The position numbers and the translations under genes are program-made. The notes beneath the pieces are model-generated. The model was not told the origin of the DNA, made no database searches, and saw nothing but the letters and a program-made list of their open reading frames with translations. This document shows positions 25,861 through 34,295 of a stretch of DNA of 48,923 nt, in pieces. The stretch lies in assembly GCA_946482165.1 (NCBI GenBank), contig CAMLQS010000004.1, forward strand, positions 1-48,923, given 5' to 3'. Source of the stretch: an uncultured Verrucomicrobiota bacterium (GTDB lineage: Bacteria > Verrucomicrobiota > Verrucomicrobiae > Opitutales > Opitutaceae). Numbering within the stretch: the first letter of the stretch is position 1; each line of letters starts with the position of its first letter.

Positions 25861-26979
25861 ATGAAGTGGGTTTTCGTTTCTCTGCCGCCCTTGTTGGCCG
25901 CCGGCTTCCTTGCCGCGTGCAAACCCGCCGCGCGCGACGCCTCCGCCGGCGCCTCCGCGCGGGCCCCGCAGCGCGTCGAGGTTGTGCCGCTGGCCCGGGA
26001 CGATCTGCGCGAGACGCTTGAGGTGACGGGCAGCCTGGAGGCCAACGAATCCATCACGATCCAGCCCGAACTCTCCGGCATCGTGCGCGAGATCGCCTTC
26101 GCCGAAGGACAAACCGTGGAGAAGGGCGCACTGCTCGCCCGGCTCGATGACGCGGAGCTGCGCGCCCAGGTCGCCGAGGCCGAGGCCCGCGCCGACCTTG
26201 CCCGCATCAACCGCGAGCGGGCCGATTCCCTCGCGAAGGATCGAACCCTCGCGCAGGCCGAGATCGACCAGGTGCGCAGCGCCGAGCGCGCCGCCGTCGC
26301 CGCGCTCGAGTTGCTCCGCGTCCGCCTGGATCGCACGCGGATCGTCGCTCCCGTCTCCGGCGTGCTCGGCGCCCGCCGCCTCGCCGTCGGCGACTACGCC
26401 ACGCCGTCCACGGTGCTCACGACGCTCGACGACTTGTCCGTGCTCAAGGTCTCCTTCCGCGTTCCCGAGCGCAGCATCCCGCTCGTCAAGCCGGGCACCC
26501 GCGTGACCGCGCGCATCCGGGTCGGCGCCGAGATCCGCCCCATCGAGACCGAGGGCGAGGTGTTTTTCGTCAGCGCCAGCATCGACCCCGCGGTCCGCGC
26601 GAGCGAGGTGAAGGCCATCCTGCGCGATCCGCCGCCGGCCCTGCGCCCGGGTATGTTCGCCTCGGTGCGCATCCTTCTCTCCACCCGCGAGCAGGTGCTG
26701 GTGGCGCCGGAGGCTGCGCTGCTGGCCGGCGTTCGCGGCGTGCAACTCATCGCCGTCGCGGAGAAAGACGGTCGGCCCGTCGCTCGCTACGTGAACGTGC
26801 AAACCGGTCTGCGCGTCGGCCCGCGCGTCGAGGTGCGTCCAGTGGCGCCCGACACGCTGGCGGCCGGCGAGCGCATCGTGTCCTCGGGCGTGGGCGCCTT
26901 GGTGCTTTTCCCCGGCGCGCCGCTCGATCCGGTGCCGGCCCACGTCGAAATGAAACCCCTCGGGAGCGACGCGCCATGA
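25861..26979 (+). CDS. RND efflux periplasmic adaptor, lipoprotein form
   Basis: 372 residues from ATG 25861. The signal peptide ends in a lipobox (FLAAC, Cys 20), so the adaptor is lipid-anchored like AcrA. It shows lipoyl-like halves around SGIVREIAFAEGQTVEKGALLARLDD and RIVAPVSGVLGARRLAVGDYA, a short helical hairpin between them (~95-155), then a beta-barrel and a membrane-proximal domain ending near VEMKPLGSDAP. The stop codon overlaps the start of the RND pump gene (ATGA), indicating translational coupling. It is the first gene after the gcvH terminator; no dedicated promoter motif stands out. Confidence 0.92.
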   Translation: MKWVFVSLPPLLAAGFLAACKPAARDASAGASARAPQRVEVVPLARDDLRETLEVTGSLEANESITIQPELSGIVREIAFAEGQTVEKGALLARLDDAELRAQVAEAEARADLARINRERADSLAKDRTLAQAEIDQVRSAERAAVAALELLRVRLDRTRIVAPVSGVLGARRLAVGDYATPSTVLTTLDDLSVLKVSFRVPERSIPLVKPGTRVTARIRVGAEIRPIETEGEVFFVSASIDPAVRASEVKAILRDPPPALRPGMFASVRILLSTREQVLVAPEAALLAGVRGVQLIAVAEKDGRPVARYVNVQTGLRVGPRVEVRPVAPDTLAAGERIVSSGVGALVLFPGAPLDPVPAHVEMKPLGSDAP

Positions 26980-29900
26980 TCCTCTCCGACCTCTCGATCC
27001 GCCGGCCGGTCATCTGCATCGTGTTGTCGTTGCTCATCGTCACGGTGGGCCTCCTGTCTTTCCGTTCGCTGCCTGTTCGCGAGTATCCCGACATCGACTC
27101 GCCGGTCGTCTCCGTGTCGACCCGCTATCCCGGCGCCGCCGCCGAAGTGGTCGAGACGCAGATAACGGATCCGCTCGAGGAGCAGCTCAGCGCCATCGAC
27201 GGCGTGCGCCTCATGCGCTCCGACTCGGCCGAGGAGCGTTCGAACATCACCCTCGAGTTCACCCTCGACCGCGACGTCGACTCCGCCGCCAACGACGTGC
27301 GCGACCGCGTGGGCCGCGCCATCGACCGTCTTCCCGACGAGGTCGACCCGCCCGAGGTGTCCAAAGCCGACGCCGACGACGATCCCATCGTCGTGCTCTC
27401 CTTCAACTCGCCGCGCATGTCGCGCCTGGAGTTGACCGAACTCGCCGATCGCATCGCGGTGCAGCGGCTTCAGACCATTCCCGGCGTCTCGCAGGTGGAG
27501 CTTCGCGGTCAGCGCTACGCGATGCGCCTGTGGGTCGACGCCGAGCGGCTCGCCGCGCAAGGGCTTACCGTGGCGGAGGTGGAGTCCGCCCTGCGCGCGC
27601 AGAACGTCGACGTGCCGAGCGGGCGCATCGAGTCGCGCTCGCGCGAGTTTCCCGTGCGGCTGGAGGGGCGCCTCGTCGAGGTTTCGGACTTCGAGAACCT
27701 CGTCGTCGCGACGCGCGAGAACTATCAGGTGAAATTCCGCGATATCGGCCGCGTGGAGCTGGGCGCGAGCGAATACCGCAGCGACAATCGTTTCAACGGT
27801 CGCAACAACATCGCCGTGCGCGTGCTCCGCCAGTCGCAGGCCAACCTGCTCGACGTCGCGGCCGCGGTGAAAAACACGATCCCCGAGATCAAGCGAAACC
27901 TGCCCTCCGACGTGAACGTGCAGGTCGCCTACGACACGAGCGTGTTCGTGGAGCGCTCGGTCCACGAGGTCTATCGCACCCTGCTCGAGGCCTGCGTGCT
28001 CGTCGTCATCACGATTTTCGCCTTCCTGCGCGACTGGCGCGCGACGGTGGTCCCGCTGCTTGCGATCCCCGTGTCGCTCGTCGGCGCCTTCGCCGCGATG
28101 TCGTGGCTGGGCTTCAGCATCAACCTGCTCACGCTGCTGGCGCTGGTGCTCGCGGTGGGCCTGGTGGTCGACGATGCGATCGTGATGCTGGAGAACATCT
28201 ATCGCCGCATCGAGGGCGGCGAGGAGCCGGTGCGGGCCGCGGTTTTCGGCGCGCGGCAGATGGCGTTCGCGATCATCGCGACCACGCTCGTGCTGATCGC
28301 GGTTTTCGTCCCGGTGGCTTTCCAAAAGGGCAACACGGGCCGCCTGTTCTACGAGTTCGGAATCACGCTGGCCCTGGCCGTGACGGTCTCGGGCATCGTG
28401 GCGCTCACGCTCACGCCGATGTTGTGCTCGCGCATGCTGCGCTTCCGGCGCGGCGCCGACGGACACGCCGACCACGGCTGGCTGCACCGGCGCACGGAGC
28501 CGTTTTTCCAGTGGGTCAACCACCGCTTCTCCCGCGCGCTTGATTTTGCGCTGAGGCGAAGCGCGCTCGTGCTGATCGGCACGCTGTTGTTCACGGCGGC
28601 GGGCTTTTGGAGTTTCACGCAGCTGCAACGCGAGCTCACGCCGGAGGAGGATCGCGGCCTGTTTCGCCTGATCATGAATTTCCCGCTCGGCTCCAGCCCG
28701 GTCTATGCCTCGGCCTACGCCGGCGAGGTGGAGAAGGTCGTGGCCGAGACGCCCGAAGTGGAGCGCTTTTTCCGCAGCACGGGAGGCGGCTTCGGCGGAG
28801 GGGCCAGCCGCGGCTTTGCCTTCGTGACGCTCAAGCCCTGGGAGGAGCGCGAGCGCTCGACCCAGCAGGTGATCCGCGAGCTGCGCGCCAAGCTGCGCGA
28901 CAACACCGGCGCGTTGGTCATCGCGTCTCCCGTGCGTCCGTTGGGCGGGCGCCGCAGCGGTTCGGGCGGCGTGCAACTTGTGTTGCAGGGCTCCGACTAC
29001 CAGGCGCTCCGCGTGACGGCGGACAAGTTTCTCGAGGAGCTGCGCGGCAGCGGGGTGCTCGGGCAGATACGCGTCGAGCCGCAGCCGAACAAACCGCAGC
29101 TCGACGTGGTGATCGACCGTTCTCGCGCCGCCGACCTTGGCGTGCCGGTGGCCAGCATCGCCACGACGCTCGAGTCGCTCTTCGGCGGTCGTCAGGTCAC
29201 GCGTTTCCGCCGCGGGGCGGAAGAATACGACGTCATCGTGCAAATGTCGGAGGAGAGCCGCGCGCAGCCTTCCGACCTTTCGTCGATCTACGTGCGCGGC
29301 GCGGGCGGCCAGCTCGTGCAGCTAAGCAACCTCGTGGACGCGCGCGAGTCGGTGGTGCCCGAGGCGTTTCCGCATTTGGACCGCGAGCGCTCCATCACGA
29401 TCAGCGGACAGCTCGCGGCCGGTCGCACGCAAGGCGACGGCGTGGCGGAGTTCGAGGCGGTCGCGCAGCGAATCCTGCCTCCGACGATTCGCACCGCATG
29501 GGAAGGCGAGACGCGCGAGTTTGTGGAAAGCTCAAGCGACGCCTGGATGCTTTTCGCCCTGGCGCTGTTGTTCACCTTCCTCGTGCTCGCGGCGCAGTTC
29601 GAATCGTGGATTCACCCGGTCACGATTTTCTCCGGCGTCTTCGTCGCCATCGCGGGCGGCTTGATGGTTCTCTATCTCAGCCGCTTCTGGGGGGCGCCGA
29701 TGACGGATAATCTGTTTTCGCGTTTCGGTCTGATCATGCTGATCGGCCTCGTGGCGAAGAACGGCATCCTGATCGTGGAGTTCGCCAACGAGCTTCAGCT
29801 CGAAGGGCGCTCGGCCGCCCGTGCCGCCTACGAGGCGGCCACGCTGCGTTTCCGACCGATTTTGATGACCTCGATCTCGACGATCCTCGGCGCCTTTCCG

Positions 29901-30134
29901 CTCGCCGTCGCGACGGGCGCAGGCGCGGAGTCGCGCAATCCGCTCGGGCTGGTGATCGTGGGCGGCCTGGGCCTCTCGACGATCATCACGTTGTTCGTGA
30001 TTCCGATCGTCTACATCCTGATGGACGCGGCCTGCATGCGGGCGACCGGCAAGGGCAGCGCCAGCGGCTTGAAACGCGCGGCGGAGATCGGGCGCGAGGT
30101 GGAGGCGGCGGAGCGCGAGACGGCGGGTGTCTGA
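26976..30134 (+). CDS. RND family efflux transporter, inner-membrane pump
   Basis: 1052 residues with the complete HAE1 layout. The N-terminus is MILSDLSIRRPVICIVLSLL with TM1, followed by LPVREYPDIDSPVVSVSTRYPGA of the first porter subdomain. TM4 carries the proton-relay motif VGLVVDDAIVMLEN, and TM10 carries GLVAKNGILIVEFAN. Two large periplasmic loops carry the usual porter and docking parts. It overlaps the adaptor gene by 4 bp and probably moves hydrophobic toxins or lipids out of the inner membrane or periplasm. No outer-membrane channel gene follows, so it must borrow one, perhaps the TolC-type protein at 8988-10400. Distinct from the first pump in the window by sequence. Confidence 0.95.
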   Translation: MILSDLSIRRPVICIVLSLLIVTVGLLSFRSLPVREYPDIDSPVVSVSTRYPGAAAEVVETQITDPLEEQLSAIDGVRLMRSDSAEERSNITLEFTLDRDVDSAANDVRDRVGRAIDRLPDEVDPPEVSKADADDDPIVVLSFNSPRMSRLELTELADRIAVQRLQTIPGVSQVELRGQRYAMRLWVDAERLAAQGLTVAEVESALRAQNVDVPSGRIESRSREFPVRLEGRLVEVSDFENLVVATRENYQVKFRDIGRVELGASEYRSDNRFNGRNNIAVRVLRQSQANLLDVAAAVKNTIPEIKRNLPSDVNVQVAYDTSVFVERSVHEVYRTLLEACVLVVITIFAFLRDWRATVVPLLAIPVSLVGAFAAMSWLGFSINLLTLLALVLAVGLVVDDAIVMLENIYRRIEGGEEPVRAAVFGARQMAFAIIATTLVLIAVFVPVAFQKGNTGRLFYEFGITLALAVTVSGIVALTLTPMLCSRMLRFRRGADGHADHGWLHRRTEPFFQWVNHRFSRALDFALRRSALVLIGTLLFTAAGFWSFTQLQRELTPEEDRGLFRLIMNFPLGSSPVYASAYAGEVEKVVAETPEVERFFRSTGGGFGGGASRGFAFVTLKPWEERERSTQQVIRELRAKLRDNTGALVIASPVRPLGGRRSGSGGVQLVLQGSDYQALRVTADKFLEELRGSGVLGQIRVEPQPNKPQLDVVIDRSRAADLGVPVASIATTLESLFGGRQVTRFRRGAEEYDVIVQMSEESRAQPSDLSSIYVRGAGGQLVQLSNLVDARESVVPEAFPHLDRERSITISGQLAAGRTQGDGVAEFEAVAQRILPPTIRTAWEGETREFVESSSDAWMLFALALLFTFLVLAAQFESWIHPVTIFSGVFVAIAGGLMVLYLSRFWGAPMTDNLFSRFGLIMLIGLVAKNGILIVEFANELQLEGRSAARAAYEAATLRFRPILMTSISTILGAFPLAVATGAGAESRNPLGLVIVGGLGLSTIITLFVIPIVYILMDAACMRATGKGSASGLKRAAEIGREVEAAERETAGV

Positions 30135-30177
30135 TGCGGAGTTGCGAGCCGGGGGCGCTTGCGCATCGTGGCCCTCC

Positions 30178-31086
30178 ATGAAACGCCGCATCGCCGCTCT
30201 TTTCGGTGTCCTGGTCGCTCTTTTGTCCCTGCCGGCCTGCACCACGGTGCAGGAGACCAATCGGAAACAACTCAACTTTGTCTCGGACGACCAGGCCGCG
30301 TCCATGGGGGTGGAGGCCTTTTCCCAGATCAAGAAAGAGGAGAAAATCTCCACGGAGCCCGCCGTAAACGCCCGTATCCAGCGCATCGGGAAACGGATCG
30401 CCGGCTCGGTCGGCCGGGATTTGCCCAACGCGCAGTGGGAGTTCGTGGTTTTCGAATCGGACCAGATCAACGCCTTCGCGCTGCCTGGCGGCAAAGTCGG
30501 CTTCTACACCGCGTTGATCAAAATCGCCGAGAGCGACGACGAGATCGCCGCCGTGATGGGCCACGAGGTCGCCCACGTTACCAGCCGCCACGGCTCCGAG
30601 CGTCAGTCGCAGGCGATACTTCTCGGTTTGGGGGGCACGGCGCTCGCGGTCGGCACGGAGAGCAGCAAGAACCAGCAATACTACATGCTCGCCTACGGCC
30701 TGGGCAGCACGCTCGGCAGCCTGGCCTATTCCCGCGACCATGAGCGCGAGGCGGACGCGGTCGGGCTTCAGTTTGCCGCGCGCGCCGGCTACGATCCGCG
30801 CGCGGCGGCGAGTTTTTGGCGCAAGATGGCCGCCAAGGAAACGGGCGGTCGTCCGCCGAAGCTGCTCTCCACGCATCCCCCGTCCGCGGAGCGCATCGAG
30901 ACGCTGGAGCGCCTCGCTCCGGGCTTGATGCCGGTATACCAGCAGGCCAAGGCCAACCTCGCCACGGGCGGCGCCCCGGCTCGGTCGCCCGGAGCTGTCG
31001 CCGTCCCCGCGGCCGCCCCCGGGGCCACGACGACGAGAGCGGCCGCGACCGAGCAGCAGGAGTTGGACAAGTTCCTCGGGCGATAA
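30178..31086 (+). CDS. M48-family zinc metalloprotease lipoprotein
   Basis: 302 residues from ATG 30178 (context ccctccATG). Lipobox at LPAC (Cys 21). The catalytic HEVAH zinc motif is at 129-133 within MGHEVAHVTSRHGSERQSQ; the third ligand is Glu 191 in HEREADAVGLQFAARAGY. The FALPGGKVGFYTALI segment before it is typical of LoiP/BepA-type M48 proteases. These lipoproteins cleave or chaperone outer-membrane proteins in the periplasm. The C-terminal ~50 residues are Ala/Pro-rich. It starts 43 bp after the RND pump gene and may be transcribed with it; an M20 peptidase follows after 57 bp. Confidence 0.93.
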   Translation: MKRRIAALFGVLVALLSLPACTTVQETNRKQLNFVSDDQAASMGVEAFSQIKKEEKISTEPAVNARIQRIGKRIAGSVGRDLPNAQWEFVVFESDQINAFALPGGKVGFYTALIKIAESDDEIAAVMGHEVAHVTSRHGSERQSQAILLGLGGTALAVGTESSKNQQYYMLAYGLGSTLGSLAYSRDHEREADAVGLQFAARAGYDPRAAASFWRKMAAKETGGRPPKLLSTHPPSAERIETLERLAPGLMPVYQQAKANLATGGAPARSPGAVAVPAAAPGATTTRAAATEQQELDKFLGR

Positions 31087-31143
31087 ACGGGGGCCGGGCG
31101 CTTTTGCCTTTCGGTCGGCGGAAAGGCGCTTTGTGTTGGACGT

Positions 31144-32523
31144 ATGTTTGACCCCGTCGAAGCACTGAAGGAATTCATCCGTCACCCCAGCGTTTCCGCC
31201 GATCCGGCTTTCAAGTCCGGCATGGTCGGAGCCCGCGATTTCATCGCCGGCCTGTTGGGCAAGATAGGTTTTTCGGTCGAGATCGTGCCGACGCCGCTCC
31301 ACCCGGTGATCCTGGCCGAGCGCAAGGGACCGGAGTCGTGGCCCCACGTCATCATCTACGGCCACTACGACGTGCAGCCGGCCGATCCACTCAACCTCTG
31401 GACCAGCGCGGCCTTCGAGCCGACGATCCGCGGCGAACGTCTCTACGGTCGCGGCGCGGCCGACAACAAGGGGCCGCTCCTCGTGCATGTCACGGCGGTC
31501 GCGCGACTGCTCGAACGCCGGCCGGATCTGCCCCTGCGGATCACCTTCATGATCGAAGGCGAGGAAGAGATGGGGAGTCCGAGTTTCCCGGCGTTTCTCG
31601 ACACCTACGCGCCGCGCCTGCGCAAGGCGGACTTCGTGCTGCTCTCCGACACCGGCAGCCCGCGCGAGGACCAGATTGTGATCACCTGCGGCTTGCGCGG
31701 CCTCGTGCTGTTTGACGTGGAGGTTACCGGCGCCCGCACCGATCTGCACTCCGGTCTGCACGGCGGAGTCTTGCGCAACCCGATCCAGGCGCTGGCCGAG
31801 CTGTGCTCGACGCTCCACGACGCCGACGGACGCGTGAACGTGCCCGGCTTTTACGACGACGTGCTGCCGGTGGAGACGTGGGAGCGCGAACAGCTGGCGC
31901 GTTTTGGCCAGAGCGAGGAGCAATACCGCGAGTTTCTCGGCATACCGGCCTTCTACACGCACAAGGGCTATACGCCCTTCGAGGCCACGCGTTTCCTGCC
32001 GACTTTGGAGTTCAACGGCATCGGCGGCGGCTATCAAGGGGAGGGGACCAAGACGGTCATCCCGAGCAAGGCTTTCGTGAAGATCAGCTGTCGCCTGGTC
32101 GCGAACCAGAATCCGGAGAAGATCCGTGCGCTGCTTTACAAGACCATCGCCGAGCGCATGCCGAAGGATGTCACCTACCGCATCGTCGATCAGCATCAAG
32201 GCACGCCCTACGTCGTGGTGCCGCCGGACCGGGCCAACACGCCAAAGGACCAGTCGCCGGTGCTGGCGCGCGCCTTCCGCTCGGCCGACGCCGCGATCAC
32301 CGAGGTGTTCGGCAAGGCGCCGCTTTACCTGCGCGAGGGCGGCAGCGTGCCTATCATTGCCGACATCAAGCGAGTGCTCGGGCTGGATTCCGTGATGATG
32401 GGCATGTTTTTGCCCGAGGATAATCTGCACGCGCCGAACGAGAGTTTTCACCTCGGCGTGATGCGCAAGGGGATCGCCGCCTCGGAGAAGATCCTCGAAG
32501 GCGTGGCGTCGGGCGGGCGGTGA
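31144..32523 (+). CDS. M20-family metallopeptidase (dipeptidase)
   Basis: 459 residues without a signal peptide, so cytoplasmic. The two-zinc site of M20 is readable: YGHYDVQP (His 74, Asp 76), GRGAADNKGPLL (Asp 107), the catalytic IEGEEEMGS around 137-144, LLSDTG (Asp 169) and the late His in NLHAPNESF. A lid domain is inserted at about 190-330 (ARTDLHSGLHGG and GYQGEGTKTVIPSKAFVKISCRLV). It matches the ArgE/DapE-like dipeptidases related to carnosinase that split small peptides. A REP-like element and a strong bidirectional terminator follow the gene. Confidence 0.93.
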   Translation: MFDPVEALKEFIRHPSVSADPAFKSGMVGARDFIAGLLGKIGFSVEIVPTPLHPVILAERKGPESWPHVIIYGHYDVQPADPLNLWTSAAFEPTIRGERLYGRGAADNKGPLLVHVTAVARLLERRPDLPLRITFMIEGEEEMGSPSFPAFLDTYAPRLRKADFVLLSDTGSPREDQIVITCGLRGLVLFDVEVTGARTDLHSGLHGGVLRNPIQALAELCSTLHDADGRVNVPGFYDDVLPVETWEREQLARFGQSEEQYREFLGIPAFYTHKGYTPFEATRFLPTLEFNGIGGGYQGEGTKTVIPSKAFVKISCRLVANQNPEKIRALLYKTIAERMPKDVTYRIVDQHQGTPYVVVPPDRANTPKDQSPVLARAFRSADAAITEVFGKAPLYLREGGSVPIIADIKRVLGLDSVMMGMFLPEDNLHAPNESFHLGVMRKGIAASEKILEGVASGGR

Positions 32524-32533
32524 GCGGTCCGCT

Positions 32534-32601
32534 GTAGCCCCGACCGATGGTCGGGGATCCGGGGATGTTTGCTCAACCAGCCCGACCAACGGTCGGGTCT
32601 A
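32534..32601. repeat. REP-like element: two palindromic hairpins in inverted order
   Basis: CCCCGACC-GAT-GGTCGGGG at 32538-32556 and CCCGACC-AAC-GGTCGGG at 32581-32597 are two related hairpins 24 bp apart. The outer flanks are GTAG (32534-32537) and CTAC (32598-32601), so the whole unit is also an inverted repeat, in the manner of bacterial BIMEs made of paired REPs. It sits between the M20 gene and its terminator. No REP-associated transposase is in the window. Confidence 0.7.
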
Positions 32602-32625
32602 CATCGAGCCAAAGGCATCAAAACA

Positions 32626-32658
32626 AAAAGCCCGACACCGGAAAGGTGTCGGGCTTTT
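32626..32658. terminator. Bidirectional Rho-independent terminator
   Basis: AAAAGCCCGACACC and GGTGTCGGGCTTTT pair around GGAAA, giving a 14-bp stem with A-tract before and T-tract after. It serves the M20 gene on the plus strand and pal on the minus strand, whose ends lie on either side. Confidence 0.93.
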
Positions 32659-32691
32659 CTGAATACGGATGGCGCGTTTCGCTCGCTCGTC

Positions 32692-33258
32692 TTACTGTTT
32701 CAGGGGGACCAGCTCGGCGCGGCGGTCCTTGGCCATGATGTCGTCGGAAGCGTTTTCGACGGCCTCGAGATCGCCCTTGGAGAGGACCTCGATCTTGGTG
32801 TCCGGGACGCCGATGGTCACGAGGTATTGCTTGGCGGCCTGGGCGCGACGATCGCCGAGACCGAGGTTATACTCGGAGGTGCCACGCCAGTCGGCGCGAC
32901 CCTCGATGAGGATGCGCTTCTCGGGATTGGCGTCGAGGTAGGCCTTGGCGGCGTCGAGCTTGGAGCGCTCGGCCTGGGCGATGGCGGACTGATCGTAGGC
33001 GAAATAGACGGATTCGAGGACGCCGCGGATCTGGTTCTCGGGATTCAGCGGATCGCCGTTGCCGCGCTGATCGAGGCCGGTTCCGGGGGCCTGGCCGTCC
33101 TGGCCGAACATGCCGGCTTCGTTCGGATTGAGAACGCCTTGCTGCCCGATCACGGTGGCGGAGGGATCGGGGCGCTTGGGTTTCTTGTTGCAACCGCTGG
33201 CGATGAGCGCGGCGGCGGAGAGAAGGACAAAGAGGGCTTTGCGAGAGAACGCGTGCAT
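32692..33258 (-). CDS. pal: Peptidoglycan-associated lipoprotein Pal (OmpA-family)
   Basis: 188 residues. Lipobox IASGC (Cys 23), then a ~50-residue linker rich in Gly, Asn and Pro, and an OmpA/Pal C-terminal domain from ~78 (VYFAYDQSAI). The peptidoglycan-binding part reads LIEGRADWRGTSEYNLGLGDRRAQAAKQYL; the Asp and the two Arg that contact diaminopimelate in the family are present, while the usual GHTDERGT is GRADWRGT. Pal ties the outer membrane to the cell wall and works with the Tol system during division; tol genes are not in the window. A perfect TATAAT lies 49 bp upstream. Confidence 0.88.
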   Translation of the reverse strand: MHAFSRKALFVLLSAAALIASGCNKKPKRPDPSATVIGQQGVLNPNEAGMFGQDGQAPGTGLDQRGNGDPLNPENQIRGVLESVYFAYDQSAIAQAERSKLDAAKAYLDANPEKRILIEGRADWRGTSEYNLGLGDRRAQAAKQYLVTIGVPDTKIEVLSKGDLEAVENASDDIMAKDRRAELVPLKQ

Positions 33259-33307
33259 GGGAGGAGTGTTTGACGTTAAGGCTCATGGCTCTTGCGTCCA
33301 CAAGCAG

Positions 33308-33313
33308 ATTATA
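33308..33313 (-). promoter_or_regulatory. pal: Candidate -10 box of the pal promoter
   Basis: The minus strand reads TATAAT at 33313-33308, a perfect -10, about 50 bp before the pal start. No good -35 is visible at 16-18 bp. The element sits in the 76-bp divergent gap with the CbiX-like gene. Confidence 0.4.
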
Positions 33314-33334
33314 GCCCGAGCCGGGCCTCCTTAC

Positions 33335-34198
33335 ATGTCTTTGGATTTCGCCTGTTTCCTCTTCGACAACGGTTCCTTCCGCGCCGAGTCAACCCGCTCG
33401 CTCCGGCGTCTGGCCGCGCGCCTGTCCGAGCGCCTCGGGCACCCGGTGCGGGCGGTGTCGCTGCTGCATTCCACCCGGGTGCGCGCGGAGGAGTTGGACG
33501 GGGTGCCGGCGCAGCTCCTGGAGCCTGCGCTGGATCAGTGGTTCTCAGGGCGGCCAGGGGGCCGGGCTCTGTTGCTTCCTTTGTTTTTCGGTCCCAGCGG
33601 GGCGCTGACCGATTATGTGCCGGAGCGGCTGGCCAGCTTGCGCGCACGCCATCCGGCGGCTCGGACGGTTTTGGCCGAGCCGCTGGTTCTCGCGGGCGAG
33701 GAGCCGGCGGAGCTGGTGGACGCTTTGGCGGATAGGGTGCGGACGACGATTTCGGAGAAAGGCTGGTCGTCGCCCAGGGTTGTTCTCTGCGACCATGGAT
33801 CCCCGCAGCCCGCGGTGACGGCGGTTCGCGACAGGCTGGCGGCCTCGCTGGCCCGCGCATTGCGGGGGGAAGTCGCGGCGGTGGCGGCCGCCTCGATGGA
33901 GCGGCGGGCGGGCGACGAGTTTGCGTTTAACGAGCCTCTGCTGGCGACGCGCCTGGGGACTCCGCCTTTTGACGCCGGCGAGGTGGTGGTGGCGTTGCAG
34001 TTCCTGTCACCCGGGAGGCACGCCGGTCCGGGCGGGGATGTGGATACGATTTGCGCGGAGGCGGAGGAAGCCGCGCGCGTGGCCGGACGAGAGCTGCGCA
34101 CGGCGATGACGGCGACCTTGGCCGACGATCCGCGCATTGTGGAGATACTGGCGCGGCGAGCAGCACCCGCGCGAGCGAAGCTGGATGCGCCGCCCTGA
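33335..34198 (+). CDS. CbiX/sirohydrochlorin-chelatase-like two-domain protein
   Basis: 287 residues from ATG 33335. The protein is two copies of the class II chelatase half-fold. In the C-terminal half the metal-ligand positions are recognisable: VVLCDHGSPQ (His 154) and FLSPGRHAGPGGDVDTI (His 229). In the N-terminal half the corresponding HGS is NGS (Asn 12) and the second His position reads FGPSGALTDYVPERL, so that half seems to have lost its ligands. CbiX proteins insert cobalt or iron into sirohydrochlorin for cobalamin or sirohaem synthesis. No other tetrapyrrole gene is near. The substrate is uncertain; some relatives may not be chelatases at all. Confidence 0.7.
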   Translation: MSLDFACFLFDNGSFRAESTRSLRRLAARLSERLGHPVRAVSLLHSTRVRAEELDGVPAQLLEPALDQWFSGRPGGRALLLPLFFGPSGALTDYVPERLASLRARHPAARTVLAEPLVLAGEEPAELVDALADRVRTTISEKGWSSPRVVLCDHGSPQPAVTAVRDRLAASLARALRGEVAAVAAASMERRAGDEFAFNEPLLATRLGTPPFDAGEVVVALQFLSPGRHAGPGGDVDTICAEAEEAARVAGRELRTAMTATLADDPRIVEILARRAAPARAKLDAPP

Positions 34199-34211
34199 CG
34201 GCGGCTGGCAT

Positions 34212-34242
34212 AAAAAAGCCCCGGCTTGATATGGGCCGGGGC
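34212..34242 (-). terminator. Rho-independent terminator of the response-regulator gene
   Basis: GCCCCGGC (34218-34225) and GCCGGGGC (34235-34242) pair around a nine-base loop. On the minus strand six T follow the stem, so it ends the transcript of the response regulator that stops at 34296. On the plus strand no T-tract follows. Confidence 0.8.
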
Positions 34243-34295
34243 GAAAGGGGGGAGGTCCGAAATTGATCGGGACGGAGTCGGCTGTCCGAGTCTGC

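Noticed and set aside
32534..32601. Possible CRISPR-like direct repeats
   Set aside because: The units are inverted hairpins with one spacer-length gap only and no further copies, so this is a REP-like element and not an array.
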